From NCBI GenBank assembly GCA_024710585.1, contig JANJUM010000057.1, positions 1-43,213 on the forward strand: a stretch of 43,213 nt of DNA, written 5' to 3'. This DNA comes from Desulforhopalus sp. Its GTDB lineage: Bacteria; Desulfobacterota; Desulfobulbia; Desulfobulbales; Desulfocapsaceae. Both the position numbers and the translations under genes were made by a program. The notes below the pieces were generated by a model. It had not been told where the DNA came from, did no database searches, and saw only the letters and a program-made list of their open reading frames with translations. This document shows positions 34,726 through 43,213 of this stretch, in pieces (the first letter of the stretch is position 1; each line of letters begins with the position of its first letter).

Positions 34726-35014
34726 GCTCAGCGCCGAGGAGCGCGGCGCTACCCTGGAACTCACCGTCAACAACCACCCCGGGGTGATGTCCCATATCTG
34801 CGGGCTCTTCTCGCGCCGCGCCTACAACCTCGAGGGCATCGTCTGCCTGCCCCAGGGCGATGGCGCCACCAGCCGCATGTGGCTGCGCGTCAACGAGAAC
34901 GCCAAGCTGCAGCAGGTCATGCGGCAGGTGGAGAAACTGCCCGATGTCCTCGCCCTGGTCCACCACCCGGCCGAACACGAGATCTTTTCCCTGGTCGGCC
35001 GCTTCACGGCCTGA
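34703..35014 (+). CDS. ilvN: Acetohydroxyacid synthase small regulatory subunit
   Basis: Regulatory subunit carrying one ACT domain for feedback inhibition by valine. At 103 residues it is the short IlvN form (E. coli about 96), unlike the longer IlvH type of about 160 that is usual in bacteria. Matches to IlvN as I remember it include LELTVNNHPGVMSHICGLF, RRAYNLEGIVCLP and the QVEKLPDV helix. The ATG follows AGGAGG at 7 nt, inside the end of ilvB, so the subunits are coupled. Together with the leader peptide this gives the whole enteric ilvBN layout. Confidence 0.93.
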   Translation: MLNDALAELSAEERGATLELTVNNHPGVMSHICGLFSRRAYNLEGIVCLPQGDGATSRMWLRVNENAKLQQVMRQVEKLPDVLALVHHPAEHEIFSLVGRFTA

Positions 35015-35036
35015 GCCACGTGCCCCTGGCTACCGC

Positions 35037-35082
35037 GTAGCGCCGTCATTTCGCCCCGCGCGGGTTGGAAGGGTGGCGCTAC
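35037..35082. repeat. Inverted repeat after ilvN
   Basis: GTAGCGCC (35037-35044) and GGCGCTAC (35075-35082) are perfect 8-bp arms. The palindrome CCCGCGCGGG (35055-35064) lies between them. No T-run follows directly. It could help end the ilvBN transcript or form a stabilising 3' structure. The remaining gap up to the hemerythrin stop (35225) shows nothing else. Confidence 0.45.
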
Positions 35083-35225
35083 AAAGGAAGGGTAAACGTG
35101 ATAATGAGTTGAGATGTTTAGACAATGGTGAAAAAGGGGGGCGAAAATGAGAGTCCGGCAATCGTCTGCAAGCCCTTGAGCCGCGAGTCGTTAAGCGTTT
35201 CCCCGCGGGGCCTGCGACCCGGGCG

Positions 35226-35642
35226 TCACTGGCTGCCAGCCTTTTCTGTGGAGGCCAGAAAGGTGGCGATCTTCTGGTCTTCGCTTTGGATGTGGGCGAT
35301 CAGCCAGTTGCGCATCAACTGCAGCATCTCCGAGGTCAGCATCGTCTCGCCGCTCTCATGTTTCCTGAAGTGGCCGTAGATGAGGGAGTCGAAATCCTTA
35401 TGCAGGCGGCGATGCGACGAGAAGGCGGGATAGCCGCTTTCGGCCATGAGCTTTTCCTCTTCGTCGAAATGGAAATGCGTATAGTCGAGTATCTCCTTGA
35501 AGGCGGCGAGCTGCATGTCGAACATCGACTCCCCTTGCAGAAAGGATCGTTCCAGGGCGTTGAAAATTTCCACCCAGCGCCGATGCTGGGCGTCGATGAT
35601 CTCGATGCCGATGTTCCAGGCGGGATCCCATTGCAGAGGCAT
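35226..35642 (-). CDS. Bacteriohemerythrin
   Basis: A 138-residue single-domain hemerythrin, a four-helix bundle with a non-heme di-iron site that binds O2. The ligands match the family pattern: His20 (DAQH), His58 and Glu62 (HFHFDEEE), His77 and His81 (SHRRLHKDF), His117 and Asp122 (HIQSED). The WDPAWNIGIEIIDAQH start is typical. It is soluble, without a sensor domain. It could store, deliver or scavenge oxygen, which suits an anaerobe or microaerophile. The ATG follows GGAGAG at 6 nt. It stands alone, facing away from the next gene. Confidence 0.95.
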   Translation of the reverse strand: MPLQWDPAWNIGIEIIDAQHRRWVEIFNALERSFLQGESMFDMQLAAFKEILDYTHFHFDEEEKLMAESGYPAFSSHRRLHKDFDSLIYGHFRKHESGETMLTSEMLQLMRNWLIAHIQSEDQKIATFLASTEKAGSQ

Positions 35643-35806
35643 GATTTCTCTCCAGTGAAGTCAGTGGTTCGTTGGCGGTTGTACCACTATACAACGGAAA
35701 GCGGAAAAGTGGCAAAGGGAGACTGCCATTGGCCATTCCCCGTTTGCAAATTGGGGCAAGAGAGGCCATCATGGGGTAAAGGCCATTATCTCTTCAGGAG
35801 GGCGCC

Positions 35807-36895
35807 ATGCAGACCAAAATTTCCTCGATTCTCGTTCTCGGCCTGGGCAAGGTCGGCCATCTCGTCGCCGAACTGCTGCACCTCTCAGGGTTCCAGGTGA
35901 CCGGGGCCGATGTCGCGCCGCCGGCCGGCCGGCCCTTTGCCACCATCACCCTCGATGTCGAGGACCAGGCGGCCATCATCCAGGCCCTGCAGGGCCTGGA
36001 TGCGGTGATCTCCTGCCTGCCCTATCGCTTCAACCTGGCGGTGGCCACCATCGCCCGGCAGCGCCAGGTGCACTATTTCGACCTCACCGAGGACGTCCCC
36101 ACCACCAAGGCGATCATCGCCATGAGCGATGAGGCACAGACCATCCTCGCCCCCCAGTGCGGTCTGGCCCCGGGCTTCATCGCCATCGTCGGCGCCTCGC
36201 TGGCGGCGGGCTTCGAAGGCATCAGGTCGATCAGGCTGCGTGTCGGCGCCCTGCCGCAGCATCCCACCGGCCTGCTCGGCTACGCCTTCAACTGGTCGCC
36301 GGAGGGAGTGGTCAACGAATACCTCAACGATTGCGAGGTCATCGAGGATGGCAAGCACAAGTGGGTTTCCCCCATGGAGTGGCTCGAGCAGATCGTCATC
36401 AACGGCGTGCAGCTCGAGGCCTTCACCACTTCCGGTGGCCTGGGCACGATGTGCGCGACCTATCTCGGCCGGGTGGAGAACCTCGACTACAAATCGATCC
36501 GCTACCCCGGCCATGCCAAGCAGATGAACTTCTTCTTCCATGAACTGCTGATGCGCGAGCAGCGCGAGCTGGCCGGCAAGATCCTCACCAACGCCAAGCC
36601 GGCGGTCAATGACGACGTGGTCTTCGTCCACGCCTCGGTGGAAGGCTTGAAGAGGGGGCGGCTGTTCCGCGACGAGTTCGTCAGGGGCTATTACCCGCAG
36701 GTCATCAATGGTCGCACCCACCGCGCCATCGCCTGGACCACCGCCGCCTCGGTGTGCTCGGTTGTCGAGCTGGTGGCCGCCGGCAAGCTGCCATCTCGGG
36801 GCTTTCTCCGCCAGGAGACCATTCCCCTGGAAGAATTCCTGCGCACCGCCAATGGCAGACTGTATGGCGAAGGTCAAAGCGGCCGACCCGCCTGA
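35807..36895 (+). CDS. Saccharopine dehydrogenase-family oxidoreductase
   Basis: A 362-residue NAD(P)-dependent enzyme. The N-terminal Rossmann motif is VLGLGKVGHLVAELL (about residues 9-23). The family core GLDAVISCLPYRFN, VHYFDLTEDV and LAPQCGLAPGFIAIVG is intact, and the C-terminal part ends with GLKRGRLFRDEF and TTAASVCSVVELVAAGKL. Members include saccharopine dehydrogenase, carboxynorspermidine dehydrogenase and lysine 6-dehydrogenase, which interconvert amino acids and imines. I cannot tell which reaction applies. The ATG follows AGGAGG. The symporter gene follows after 23 nt and may supply the substrate. Confidence 0.85.
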   Translation: MQTKISSILVLGLGKVGHLVAELLHLSGFQVTGADVAPPAGRPFATITLDVEDQAAIIQALQGLDAVISCLPYRFNLAVATIARQRQVHYFDLTEDVPTTKAIIAMSDEAQTILAPQCGLAPGFIAIVGASLAAGFEGIRSIRLRVGALPQHPTGLLGYAFNWSPEGVVNEYLNDCEVIEDGKHKWVSPMEWLEQIVINGVQLEAFTTSGGLGTMCATYLGRVENLDYKSIRYPGHAKQMNFFFHELLMREQRELAGKILTNAKPAVNDDVVFVHASVEGLKRGRLFRDEFVRGYYPQVINGRTHRAIAWTTAASVCSVVELVAAGKLPSRGFLRQETIPLEEFLRTANGRLYGEGQSGRPA

Positions 36896-36918
36896 AGAGA
36901 GGTGCCGGCGCACGCACC

Positions 36919-38211
36919 ATGGACTCCGCCCTCTACCAGCTGACCTTTCTCGTCACCTTCGCCGTCATCGGCTTTGCCGCCATCCGCCGCACCAGGACGG
37001 TGACCTCGGCGGAGTCCTTCGCCGTCGCCGACCGATCTCTTTCCGCCCGCGGGGTTGCCTCGATCATCATCGGCACCCTGGTGGGCGGGGTGTCGACCAT
37101 CGGCACCGTGCAGGCCGCCTACACCCACGGCGTTTCGGCGGGCATCTTCACCCTGGGCAGCGGCCTTTCCTGTCTGATTCTCGGCCTTTTCTTCGCCCGG
37201 GCTCTGCGCGAGGAGGGTGTGGTCACCGTTTCCGAGTATCTTGGCAGGACCTTCGGGCAGCGTTTCCGGCATTACTGCAGCGCCATCAACTCCCTGGGCA
37301 TGTTCATCCATATCGTCGGCCAGGTCCTCGCCGCCATTGCCGTGCTGCAGGCGGTATTCCATTGCGGCGACAGCATGGCGGTGCTGATCACCATGCTGCT
37401 CATCGGCGTCTTCGTCGTCTGCGGCGGCATCGGTGGCGCCGGGCTGCTCGGCGGGATCAAATTCGTCATGCTCTACGTGATCATGATCGTCTGCGCCGTG
37501 GCGGCCCTGCTGGAGGGAGGCGGCATGGGGGCGATCCTCGCCGCCCTGCCGCGGGACATCGATATGCTCGGCCTTGCCGACTACGGGGCGAAGGGCGCGG
37601 CGGTGGACCTGTTGTCGGTGATCGTCGGCGTGCTCTCGACGCAGATCTATCTCCAGGCCATCTTCGCCGCGAAAACGGTGCGCGAGGCCCGCAACGGGGC
37701 CTTTATCAGCGCGGCGGTGATCCCGCCCATCGGCATCCTCGGCATCATCATCGGTCTGCACCTGCGTGCCAGCCACCCGGAACTGGCCGCCAGCCCCGCC
37801 CAGGCCTTGCCCTATTTCCTGCAGATCAGCTTTCCCCCGCTGGTCGCCGCCTTCTTTTCCGCCGGCCTGCTGTTGATCGTCCTTGGCACTGGCGCCGGAC
37901 TGGTGCTGGGGGTGACCACCAATATCTACAACGATTTCCTTGCCTCGGCGGGGTGGCGACAGACGGCGCGGCCGATCCGGGTGGTGCGCCTCACCACCCT
38001 GGCGGTCCTGTGCGCCGCCGCCTTGCTGGTGTTCACCGGGCTCGACTCGACCATCCTCAAGTGGAGCTATATGTCCATGGGGCTGCGCGGTTCGTCGGTA
38101 TTCGCCGGTCTGGTGGTGCTGGTGTTCTGCAGAAAGATCGCAGCGTCGCCGTGGCTGCTGGCCTTGCTCTACCTGCTCCCCGTGGCCTATATCCTCGCCG
38201 CGCTGCTGTAG
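36919..38211 (+). CDS. Sodium:solute symporter family transporter
   Basis: A 430-residue inner-membrane transporter of the SSS family, with about 12 hydrophobic segments. FAVADRSLSARGVASIIIGTLVGGVSTIGTVQ-type sequence near residues 35-65 matches the Na-binding first helices of the LeuT-like fold, and EYLGRTFGQRF follows. The substrate is not predictable; amino acids, acetate or pantothenate are common in the family. The frame is open upstream to 36754, but the membrane topology begins at the ATG at 36919, without a clear ribosome site. It lies 23 nt after the saccharopine-dehydrogenase-like gene and may work with it. Confidence 0.88.
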   Translation: MDSALYQLTFLVTFAVIGFAAIRRTRTVTSAESFAVADRSLSARGVASIIIGTLVGGVSTIGTVQAAYTHGVSAGIFTLGSGLSCLILGLFFARALREEGVVTVSEYLGRTFGQRFRHYCSAINSLGMFIHIVGQVLAAIAVLQAVFHCGDSMAVLITMLLIGVFVVCGGIGGAGLLGGIKFVMLYVIMIVCAVAALLEGGGMGAILAALPRDIDMLGLADYGAKGAAVDLLSVIVGVLSTQIYLQAIFAAKTVREARNGAFISAAVIPPIGILGIIIGLHLRASHPELAASPAQALPYFLQISFPPLVAAFFSAGLLLIVLGTGAGLVLGVTTNIYNDFLASAGWRQTARPIRVVRLTTLAVLCAAALLVFTGLDSTILKWSYMSMGLRGSSVFAGLVVLVFCRKIAASPWLLALLYLLPVAYILAALL

Positions 38212-38215
38212 AGAT

Positions 38216-38241
38216 AGGCCCGGCCCCTTCGTGCCGGGCCT
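38216..38241. terminator. GC-rich hairpin at the convergent gene end
   Basis: AGGCCCGGC (38216-38224) and GCCGGGCCT (38233-38241) are perfect 9-bp arms with an 8-nt loop, right after the symporter stop. No T-run follows. It may act as a terminator or mRNA end stabiliser for the two genes that converge here. Confidence 0.5.
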
Positions 38242-38322
38242 CGCCGTGCCGGAAATGCCGGGGGGGCGGCGTTCCGGCAAGTGTAGCCTTTCTTTGCCGA
38301 CGAGCGGCCGGCGCGGCATCCC

Positions 38323-38709
38323 TTAAAAGGTCACCCGCTCCCCCCGCGCCGCCAGGCTGGCGAACTCGCTGCGCCACTCTTCGCCGCCGAGATGGCGGGC
38401 GAGGAGCACGGCGAGGTGCTGCGGCACGATACCGAGGTCGCGGTTGCGGCCAAGACCGGACAGGCAGGAGGGGCAGTTGGTGGCCACTACGGTCGCCTCT
38501 TCGCCAAGCATCGCCCGTTCCAGCGAGTGGCGCTTGCGCCGCCGCATGGCATCGGCGATATCGGGGCGCGACACCGCCAGGGTGCCCGCCTCCGAGCAGC
38601 AGTCGGGCACGGCGGTGACGGCTGTAAAGAGCCGGCCGAGGAGGGCCTTGCCCATGCCGTCGAGGGAGTCGTGGCAGGGGGTGTGATAGAGGACCGTCTC
38701 GCGGCGTTT
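38323..38709 (-). pseudogene. C-terminal remnant of the FAD/Fe-S oxidase after an in-frame stop
   Basis: This stretch continues the reading frame of the larger gene upstream, separated only by one TAA (38712-38710). It encodes 128 residues with the second CCG half: LYHTPCHDSLDG right after the stop, then VPDCCSEAGTLA and ATNCPSCLSGLGR. These cysteine motifs are the family's C-terminal end, so the two parts once formed one protein. The first internal ATG (38655) is past the first motif and has no ribosome site. It is probably not translated alone. Confidence 0.8.
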
Positions 38710-41700
38710 TTACCCGCTCGGCAGGGGGGTGTTATCGAGGACGAACTGCGCCGCGTCGACGATGGGGCAGTCGAAGATCTCGCCGCAGCCCATCTCGTGC
38801 AGGGCCTCGCGACAGGTGCCGCAGCTGACCACGAAGCCGTCGAAGGCGATATGGCCGAGCATCTCGCGGATCTGGCTGAGGATGATGGTGTCGCGCAGGG
38901 CGCTGATCGCCGCCATCTTCTTTCTGGCGTTGACCTTGGCGGGAAAGCCGCAGCACTGGTGCAGCGGGGGGATGATGACGCGGATGCCGCTCTTGACGAG
39001 GCAGTAGATGGCGGCGGCGCCGATGTCTGCGTAGAGGCGCTCCGAGCCGCAGCCGGGAAAGTAGAACACCGTCTTGATCGGCGTCTCCGCCGGGGTGAAC
39101 ATCAGCGCCTCGCGCTCGCTGTAGGGCGGCAGCAGGGCTTCGAGGGACGTCGGCGAAGGCTGCTGCATCGGCGAGGCGAGGGCGTGCAGAAAGCGCCAGC
39201 CTCGCTCGGCGAGCAGCGGCGGCGCCTTGCGATAGGCCTTCGCCGCCACGGCCTGCGCGGCGCTGCCCCACTGCACCACGCCTTTGCGGAAGATGTGGTT
39301 GAAGGTGCGGTTCCTGATCTTCAAATAGTAAAGCGATAAAAGCGTCGCCGGAGCGGTGTGCTTGTAGCCGAGGTCGCAGAGGATCTCGCGCTCGAGCAGC
39401 GACACCTCGGCGGTGTCGATGTCCACCGGGCAGGGCGCCAGGCACTTGCGGCACATGGTGCAGTGGTCGGCGATCTCCTCGAGGTTCTTGAGCTGGTTGA
39501 AGCGCGGCAGGTGCGAGCGCTGCATGTCGTAGAGCAGGGCCTCGATGAGCGAACCGATGACCATGTTCTTGTTGCGCGGGTGGAAGAAGAGGTTGCTGCC
39601 GGGGTGGTAGACGCAGCACACCCCCATGCACTTGCCGCAGCGTATGCATTTGGAGATCATCGCGCTGAGCTTGGCCAGCTCGCCGTACTGGAGGAGCTTC
39701 GCCTCCAGTTCGAGGAGGTTGAAGGAGGGGGTGTAGACCTTGTCGATGATGCCCGGGTCGCTGAGCATCCCCGGGTTCATCACCCCGCGCGGGTCGACTT
39801 CGCGGCGATAGCGGCGCAGTTCATCGAGGCGCTTTTCGTCGAGGAACTTCATCTTGGTGATGCCGATGCCGTGTTCGCCGCTGACCACCCCGCCCAGCTC
39901 CACCGCCTTGGTCATGATGTCCTCGGCGGTTTTCTCGGCGCGCTTCATCATCTCGCGGTCGTTGGAGAAAACCGGGATGTTGACGTGGATGTTGCCGTCA
40001 CCGGCGTGCATGTGGGTGGCGATGACGATGCGCCGCGCCCGCACCCGGGAATGGATGGCCTCGATGTCGCTGCTGACCCTGCTGTAGCCGCTGAGCAGTT
40101 GCAGCAGGTCGGCGAGGAGGTTCCGGATATCGACGCCCTGGCGCACCGCCTCACGGCGGCGCAGTTGCAGCTGGTCGAGGGTGGTGCGGCACAGCTCGTT
40201 GGCCTTGGGGATCTTGGCCTCGAGCCAATCCGGGTCTTCGATGGGCTCGGCGGTCTGCAGGTAGCCGACGATGGCCTCGATGACCTCCATCTTGTTATGG
40301 ATGTCCTCGTCGATATTGCGGGCGTCGACGAAGCGGGCGAACTCGGCCAGGGCGGGCAGCGGCAGGACGATGTCCTCGTTGAGCTTGAAGGCGTTGGTGC
40401 GCGCGGCGATGGCGCCGAGGCGCTTGCGGTCGCGCCAGAAGCGCGCCGCCTCGTCCTCGTCCTGGGCGATGAACAGCTCGGTGTTGCCATAGGGGGCGAG
40501 AAGCGCCACCAGCCGGTCGCGGCCGCGCAACACCTGGGCGCTGCTGTGGCCGACCATGTCGATGAGCAGCACCGCCTTGGGCTGCTCGCTGCGTGCCGCC
40601 TTGAACTTGTACTTGATGGCGCGGATGTACTCCTCGTCGAAGTGCTCCAGGGCCATGAGGGCCTCTTCGCCGTTATTGGCGAAGGCGTCGGAGATCTCGA
40701 CGATGACCCGGCTGGCCTCGTCCATGTCCTCGCCGTAGAACTCGAGGCAGAAGGTCATCTTCTTCTCGTAGGCCTGGTGGAGGACGAAGCGGCCGGAGGT
40801 GATCACCCCGTCGCAGCCCTCTTTCTGGAAGCCGGGCAGGCCGTTGAGGGCCTTGTTGGTGATGTCTTTCCACAGGCCTTTCTTGCGGATCTCGGTGCCG
40901 GCGAGGCGTACCTCGCGCAGCAGGCTGCCATGGCGGTCGAGCACCTCGAAGCGCACCTCGTCGTCGGGGAGGATCTTGCGCATCGGGTGATTGACGCGCC
41001 GTACGGTGAGCAGCCCCTGGCCGGGCATGGCGATGCGGTAGGAGAGGATGTTGTCGATGGCCGTGCCCCAGAGGACGGCGGTCTTGCCGCCGGCGTTCTC
41101 GGCGATGTTGCCGCCAATGGTCGAGGCCCAGGCGCTGGTCGGGTCGGTGGCGAAGACCAGGTTGTGCCGGGTGGCCTGGGCCATGGCGTCACCGGTGACC
41201 ACCCCGGCCTCGACGCGCAGCACCGGCACCTTGGCCCCCTCGCCGAGATGGGCGAAGTCGTCCCAGGCGATGGGGTCGATGCCGGTGAGCTTCTCGGTGT
41301 TGATCATCACGCAGCCGGACTGCACCGGCACGCTGCCGCCGGTCAGCCCGGTGCCGCCACCGCGGGGGATGACCTTCAGCCCCAGCTCGGTGCAGGCTTC
41401 GATGAGCTCGCTGACCTGCTCCTCGCGCTCGGGGCGCAGTACCGCCAGGGGCAGGAAGAGGCGCCAGTCGGTGGCGTCGGTGGCGTGGCTGATCAGGGTG
41501 AAGGGGTCGAAGCGCACGTTGTCGCGGCCGATGATTGGCGCCAGCCGTTTCATCAGCCGCTCGCGCTGGGCCGGGGCGTCGTGGATCTCCTGCTTCAGCT
41601 CGGCCAGGCGACGGCGGCACAGGGCGACGAGGCGCAGCACCTTGGCCCGCCGATCGCCGCCGACGCGGCCAAGGCCTGCCGCCGCCTCGATCACCGACAG

Positions 41701-41961
41701 GTCCTCGGCGGCGGTGGTGAAGAAGCGCTGCCGGCGACGCGTCGAGTCGATCAGCTCCTGGAAGAGAAAGGGGTTGCGGCGGAGGATGAACAGGTCGCCC
41801 ATGAAGCGCATCATCAGACGGGAAGAGCGGCCGGTGATGCGCTGGCTGAGGAGTTCTTCGAGGTCTTCCCAGACCTCGGCGCCGAAGAGCAGGCTGATGA
41901 TCAGTTTATCGTCTGCCGACGTGAAATTGTAGGGGATTTCCCTGTAGGTTGCAGTGCTCAT
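38710..41961 (-). CDS. FAD-linked oxidase with Fe-S and CCG domains (DUF3683 type), truncated
   Basis: A large flavin/iron-sulfur oxidoreductase, likely acting on D-lactate, D-2-hydroxyglutarate or another 2-hydroxyacid and passing electrons to the respiratory chain. Domains in order: an N-terminal DUF3683-like region; the FAD-binding domain with PRGGGTGLTGGSVP (about residue 205); the FAD-oxidase C domain; two Fe-S motifs CIRCGKCMGVC (about 770) and CTMCRKCLAPCP (about 834); and the first CCG half FYFPGCGSE (about 970) with CCGFPAKV. The frame then meets TAA at codon 1084. Intact, it would be about 1212 residues, the usual family length. The ATG at 41961 precedes STATYREIP; no good ribosome site is seen. 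Activity is doubtful if the second CCG half is lost. Confidence 0.85.
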   Translation of the reverse strand: MSTATYREIPYNFTSADDKLIISLLFGAEVWEDLEELLSQRITGRSSRLMMRFMGDLFILRRNPFLFQELIDSTRRRQRFFTTAAEDLSVIEAAAGLGRVGGDRRAKVLRLVALCRRRLAELKQEIHDAPAQRERLMKRLAPIIGRDNVRFDPFTLISHATDATDWRLFLPLAVLRPEREEQVSELIEACTELGLKVIPRGGGTGLTGGSVPVQSGCVMINTEKLTGIDPIAWDDFAHLGEGAKVPVLRVEAGVVTGDAMAQATRHNLVFATDPTSAWASTIGGNIAENAGGKTAVLWGTAIDNILSYRIAMPGQGLLTVRRVNHPMRKILPDDEVRFEVLDRHGSLLREVRLAGTEIRKKGLWKDITNKALNGLPGFQKEGCDGVITSGRFVLHQAYEKKMTFCLEFYGEDMDEASRVIVEISDAFANNGEEALMALEHFDEEYIRAIKYKFKAARSEQPKAVLLIDMVGHSSAQVLRGRDRLVALLAPYGNTELFIAQDEDEAARFWRDRKRLGAIAARTNAFKLNEDIVLPLPALAEFARFVDARNIDEDIHNKMEVIEAIVGYLQTAEPIEDPDWLEAKIPKANELCRTTLDQLQLRRREAVRQGVDIRNLLADLLQLLSGYSRVSSDIEAIHSRVRARRIVIATHMHAGDGNIHVNIPVFSNDREMMKRAEKTAEDIMTKAVELGGVVSGEHGIGITKMKFLDEKRLDELRRYRREVDPRGVMNPGMLSDPGIIDKVYTPSFNLLELEAKLLQYGELAKLSAMISKCIRCGKCMGVCCVYHPGSNLFFHPRNKNMVIGSLIEALLYDMQRSHLPRFNQLKNLEEIADHCTMCRKCLAPCPVDIDTAEVSLLEREILCDLGYKHTAPATLLSLYYLKIRNRTFNHIFRKGVVQWGSAAQAVAAKAYRKAPPLLAERGWRFLHALASPMQQPSPTSLEALLPPYSEREALMFTPAETPIKTVFYFPGCGSERLYADIGAAAIYCLVKSGIRVIIPPLHQCCGFPAKVNARKKMAAISALRDTIILSQIREMLGHIAFDGFVVSCGTCREALHEMGCGEIFDCPIVDAAQFVLDNTPLPSG

Positions 41962-42329
41962 GATGCTGGGGCGATAGTGGTGGAGTGTCCGCGGCGAGGC
42001 CCTGCCAGGGCCGACCGCGCAAAGGGCGTGCCGAGGCATGCCGGGCACGGCCGTGCGGGTGATCCTGGGAGGTGTCGCGGGGGGAAAGGGGGTGAGAAGG
42101 CTGCCGAAATCGCCTTTTTACCATGTTCGCCGATTATTGCCAGACTTTTGTCGTCAGGCTGGGGGCGACATCCTCACCGTTCTCGAGGTCTGGCCATTTT
42201 GCCGTTGTCCTCGCCAGTGGCGGCCGGGTATGCTCGCTGGCGAAAGTGGCGGCGGGAAGGTTTGCGACACGATGCACGCCATGCCGCCGCGGTCGGCGCC
42301 GTCACCGCCATCATCGCCCAGGAGTCGCT
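41962..42329. other. Divergent gap before the glycosyltransferase gene
   Basis: About 370 nt between divergent genes. A locally AT-richer segment around 42105-42160 is the likely promoter region for one or both. I find no convincing -35/-10 pair and no credible gene. Confidence 0.45.
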
Positions 42330-43213
42330 ATGGATGGGTTCACGCTGTTCAGCCTCCTCGTCTCGTCGCTCGTTGTCTACGCCATTTTCGTGGTGGCCTC
42401 CGGGGTGCGCCGGCTCGGCCGCCTCGAGGATGTCGCGCCTCTCGAGGGGGATCGTCTGCCACGGGTGTCGGTAGTCGTCCCTGCCTGCAACGAGCGGGAG
42501 AAGATCGGCGACGGGCTGCGTTCCCTCCTCTCCCAGGACTACGGCAATCTCGACATCGTCGTCATCGACGATCGCTCCAGCGACGGCACCGGCGAGGTGG
42601 TGCGGCGTCTCCAGGCCGACTGGCCGGGGCTGCGCCTCTTTACCGTCGCCACCCTGCCCGAAGGCTGGCTTGGCAAGAGCCACGCCCTGCAGACCGGCGC
42701 CGACCTCGCCGACGGCGACTATCTGCTCTTCACCGATGCCGACGTGGTCATGGCGCCTTCCACCTTGCGGCGGGCCATCGCCCACATGCAAGGGGCCGAC
42801 CTCGACCACCTGCCGCTGATTTTCTCCACCAAGGGTGGCACGCCGCTGTTCGACTGCCTCGTTCTCGAACTCGGCCTTGGCCTGCTGTTCGCGTTTCGCC
42901 CCTGGCGGGTGAAGGAGAGGGGCAGCCCGTTCTTCATGGGTGTCGGGGCCTTCAATCTGCTGCGCCGCTCGGCCTATGAGCGTATCGGCGGCCACCGCAG
43001 CTTCGCCATGTACCCCATCGACGACGTCATGCTCGGCAAGCTCGTCAAGGAGCACGGTCTGCGCCAGGACTGCCTGCTGGCGCAGCGGCATGTCGTCGTT
43101 CCCTGGTACGCCACCGTCGGCGAGATGGTCGAGGGCCTGGAAAAGAATGGCTTCGCCTTTCTCCATTACCGGCTGTGGCTGGTGCCGCCGCTGGTGGCGA
43201 TCCTGCTGGCGGG
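42330..43213 (+). CDS. Membrane-anchored family 2 glycosyltransferase (partial)
   Basis: The gene is open to the window end, with 294 codons seen. An N-terminal membrane anchor (about residues 5-25, FSLLVSSLVVYAIFVVAS) is followed by the GT-A catalytic domain: VSVVVPACNEREKIG, LDIVVIDDRSSDGTGE, GWLGKSHALQTGA, the metal-binding YLLFTDADVV (about 135), and GVGAFNLLRRSAYERIGGH. A second hydrophobic segment begins at LWLVPPLVAILLA. The pattern is like HpnB- or CrtQ-type enzymes that glycosylate lipids, but the acceptor is unknown. The ATG follows AGGAG at 6 nt. Family is sure; substrate is not. Confidence 0.88.
   Translation, partial: MDGFTLFSLLVSSLVVYAIFVVASGVRRLGRLEDVAPLEGDRLPRVSVVVPACNEREKIGDGLRSLLSQDYGNLDIVVIDDRSSDGTGEVVRRLQADWPGLRLFTVATLPEGWLGKSHALQTGADLADGDYLLFTDADVVMAPSTLRRAIAHMQGADLDHLPLIFSTKGGTPLFDCLVLELGLGLLFAFRPWRVKERGSPFFMGVGAFNLLRRSAYERIGGHRSFAMYPIDDVMLGKLVKEHGLRQDCLLAQRHVVVPWYATVGEMVEGLEKNGFAFLHYRLWLVPPLVAILLA

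Noticed and set aside
38710-38712. Recoding of the internal stop as selenocysteine or pyrrolysine
   Set aside because: The codon is TAA, whereas those recodings use TGA and TAG.

Overview
The window is a GC-rich, gene-dense piece of a bacterial chromosome. No CRISPR array, insertion sequence, phage gene or integrase is visible. My best guess is a Desulfobacterota member (Desulfobulbales- or Desulfuromonadia-like). This is inference from the gene mix: complex I with separate nuoA and nuoB, monofunctional HisB, AsnRS, bacteriohemerythrin, a DUF3683-type FAD/Fe-S oxidase and a FapA/DUF342 protein. No rRNA or unambiguous marker gene is present to settle it.

Layout. Positions 1-905 hold the start of a leftward complex I operon (nuoA, nuoB). 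It is divergent from a YeiE-like LysR regulator (1200-2180). A leftward block follows, in transcription order tRNA-Gly(GCC), rplM, rpsI, argC, truA (5177 down to 2220), with a consensus-like promoter before the tRNA and two strong hairpins inside the block. Positions 5637-10791 run rightward: hisB, a lipoprotein, then a tightly coupled set of a TtcA-like tRNA thiolase, a DUF89 phosphatase and asnS, then ubiE/menG. A MOSC-domain protein (leftward) and a universal stress protein follow.

Positions 12619-32730 are dominated by DNA-end processing. An unrecognised leftward gene and a small membrane protein start back to back. Then come recC, recB, recD, a HAD phosphatase, a FapA-like protein, a CBS-CBS-ACT protein, an EHD/dynamin-like membrane GTPase, a DUF985 cupin, and a YhaO/YhaN (SbcD/SbcC-like) nuclease pair. 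Nearly all are co-directional with short gaps or overlaps.

Positions 32739-35014 hold ilvBN, encoding an acetohydroxyacid synthase that resembles the enteric isozyme I. Ahead of it is an unannotated 35-codon leader peptide crowded with Val, Leu and Ile codons, followed by mutually exclusive antiterminator and terminator hairpins. This is a textbook-style transcription attenuator and the most interesting regulatory signal in the window.

The right end has a bacteriohemerythrin, a saccharopine-dehydrogenase-like enzyme beside a sodium:solute symporter, a large FAD/Fe-S oxidase interrupted by an in-frame TAA between its two cysteine-rich CCG halves, and the start of a membrane-anchored family-2 glycosyltransferase that runs off the window.
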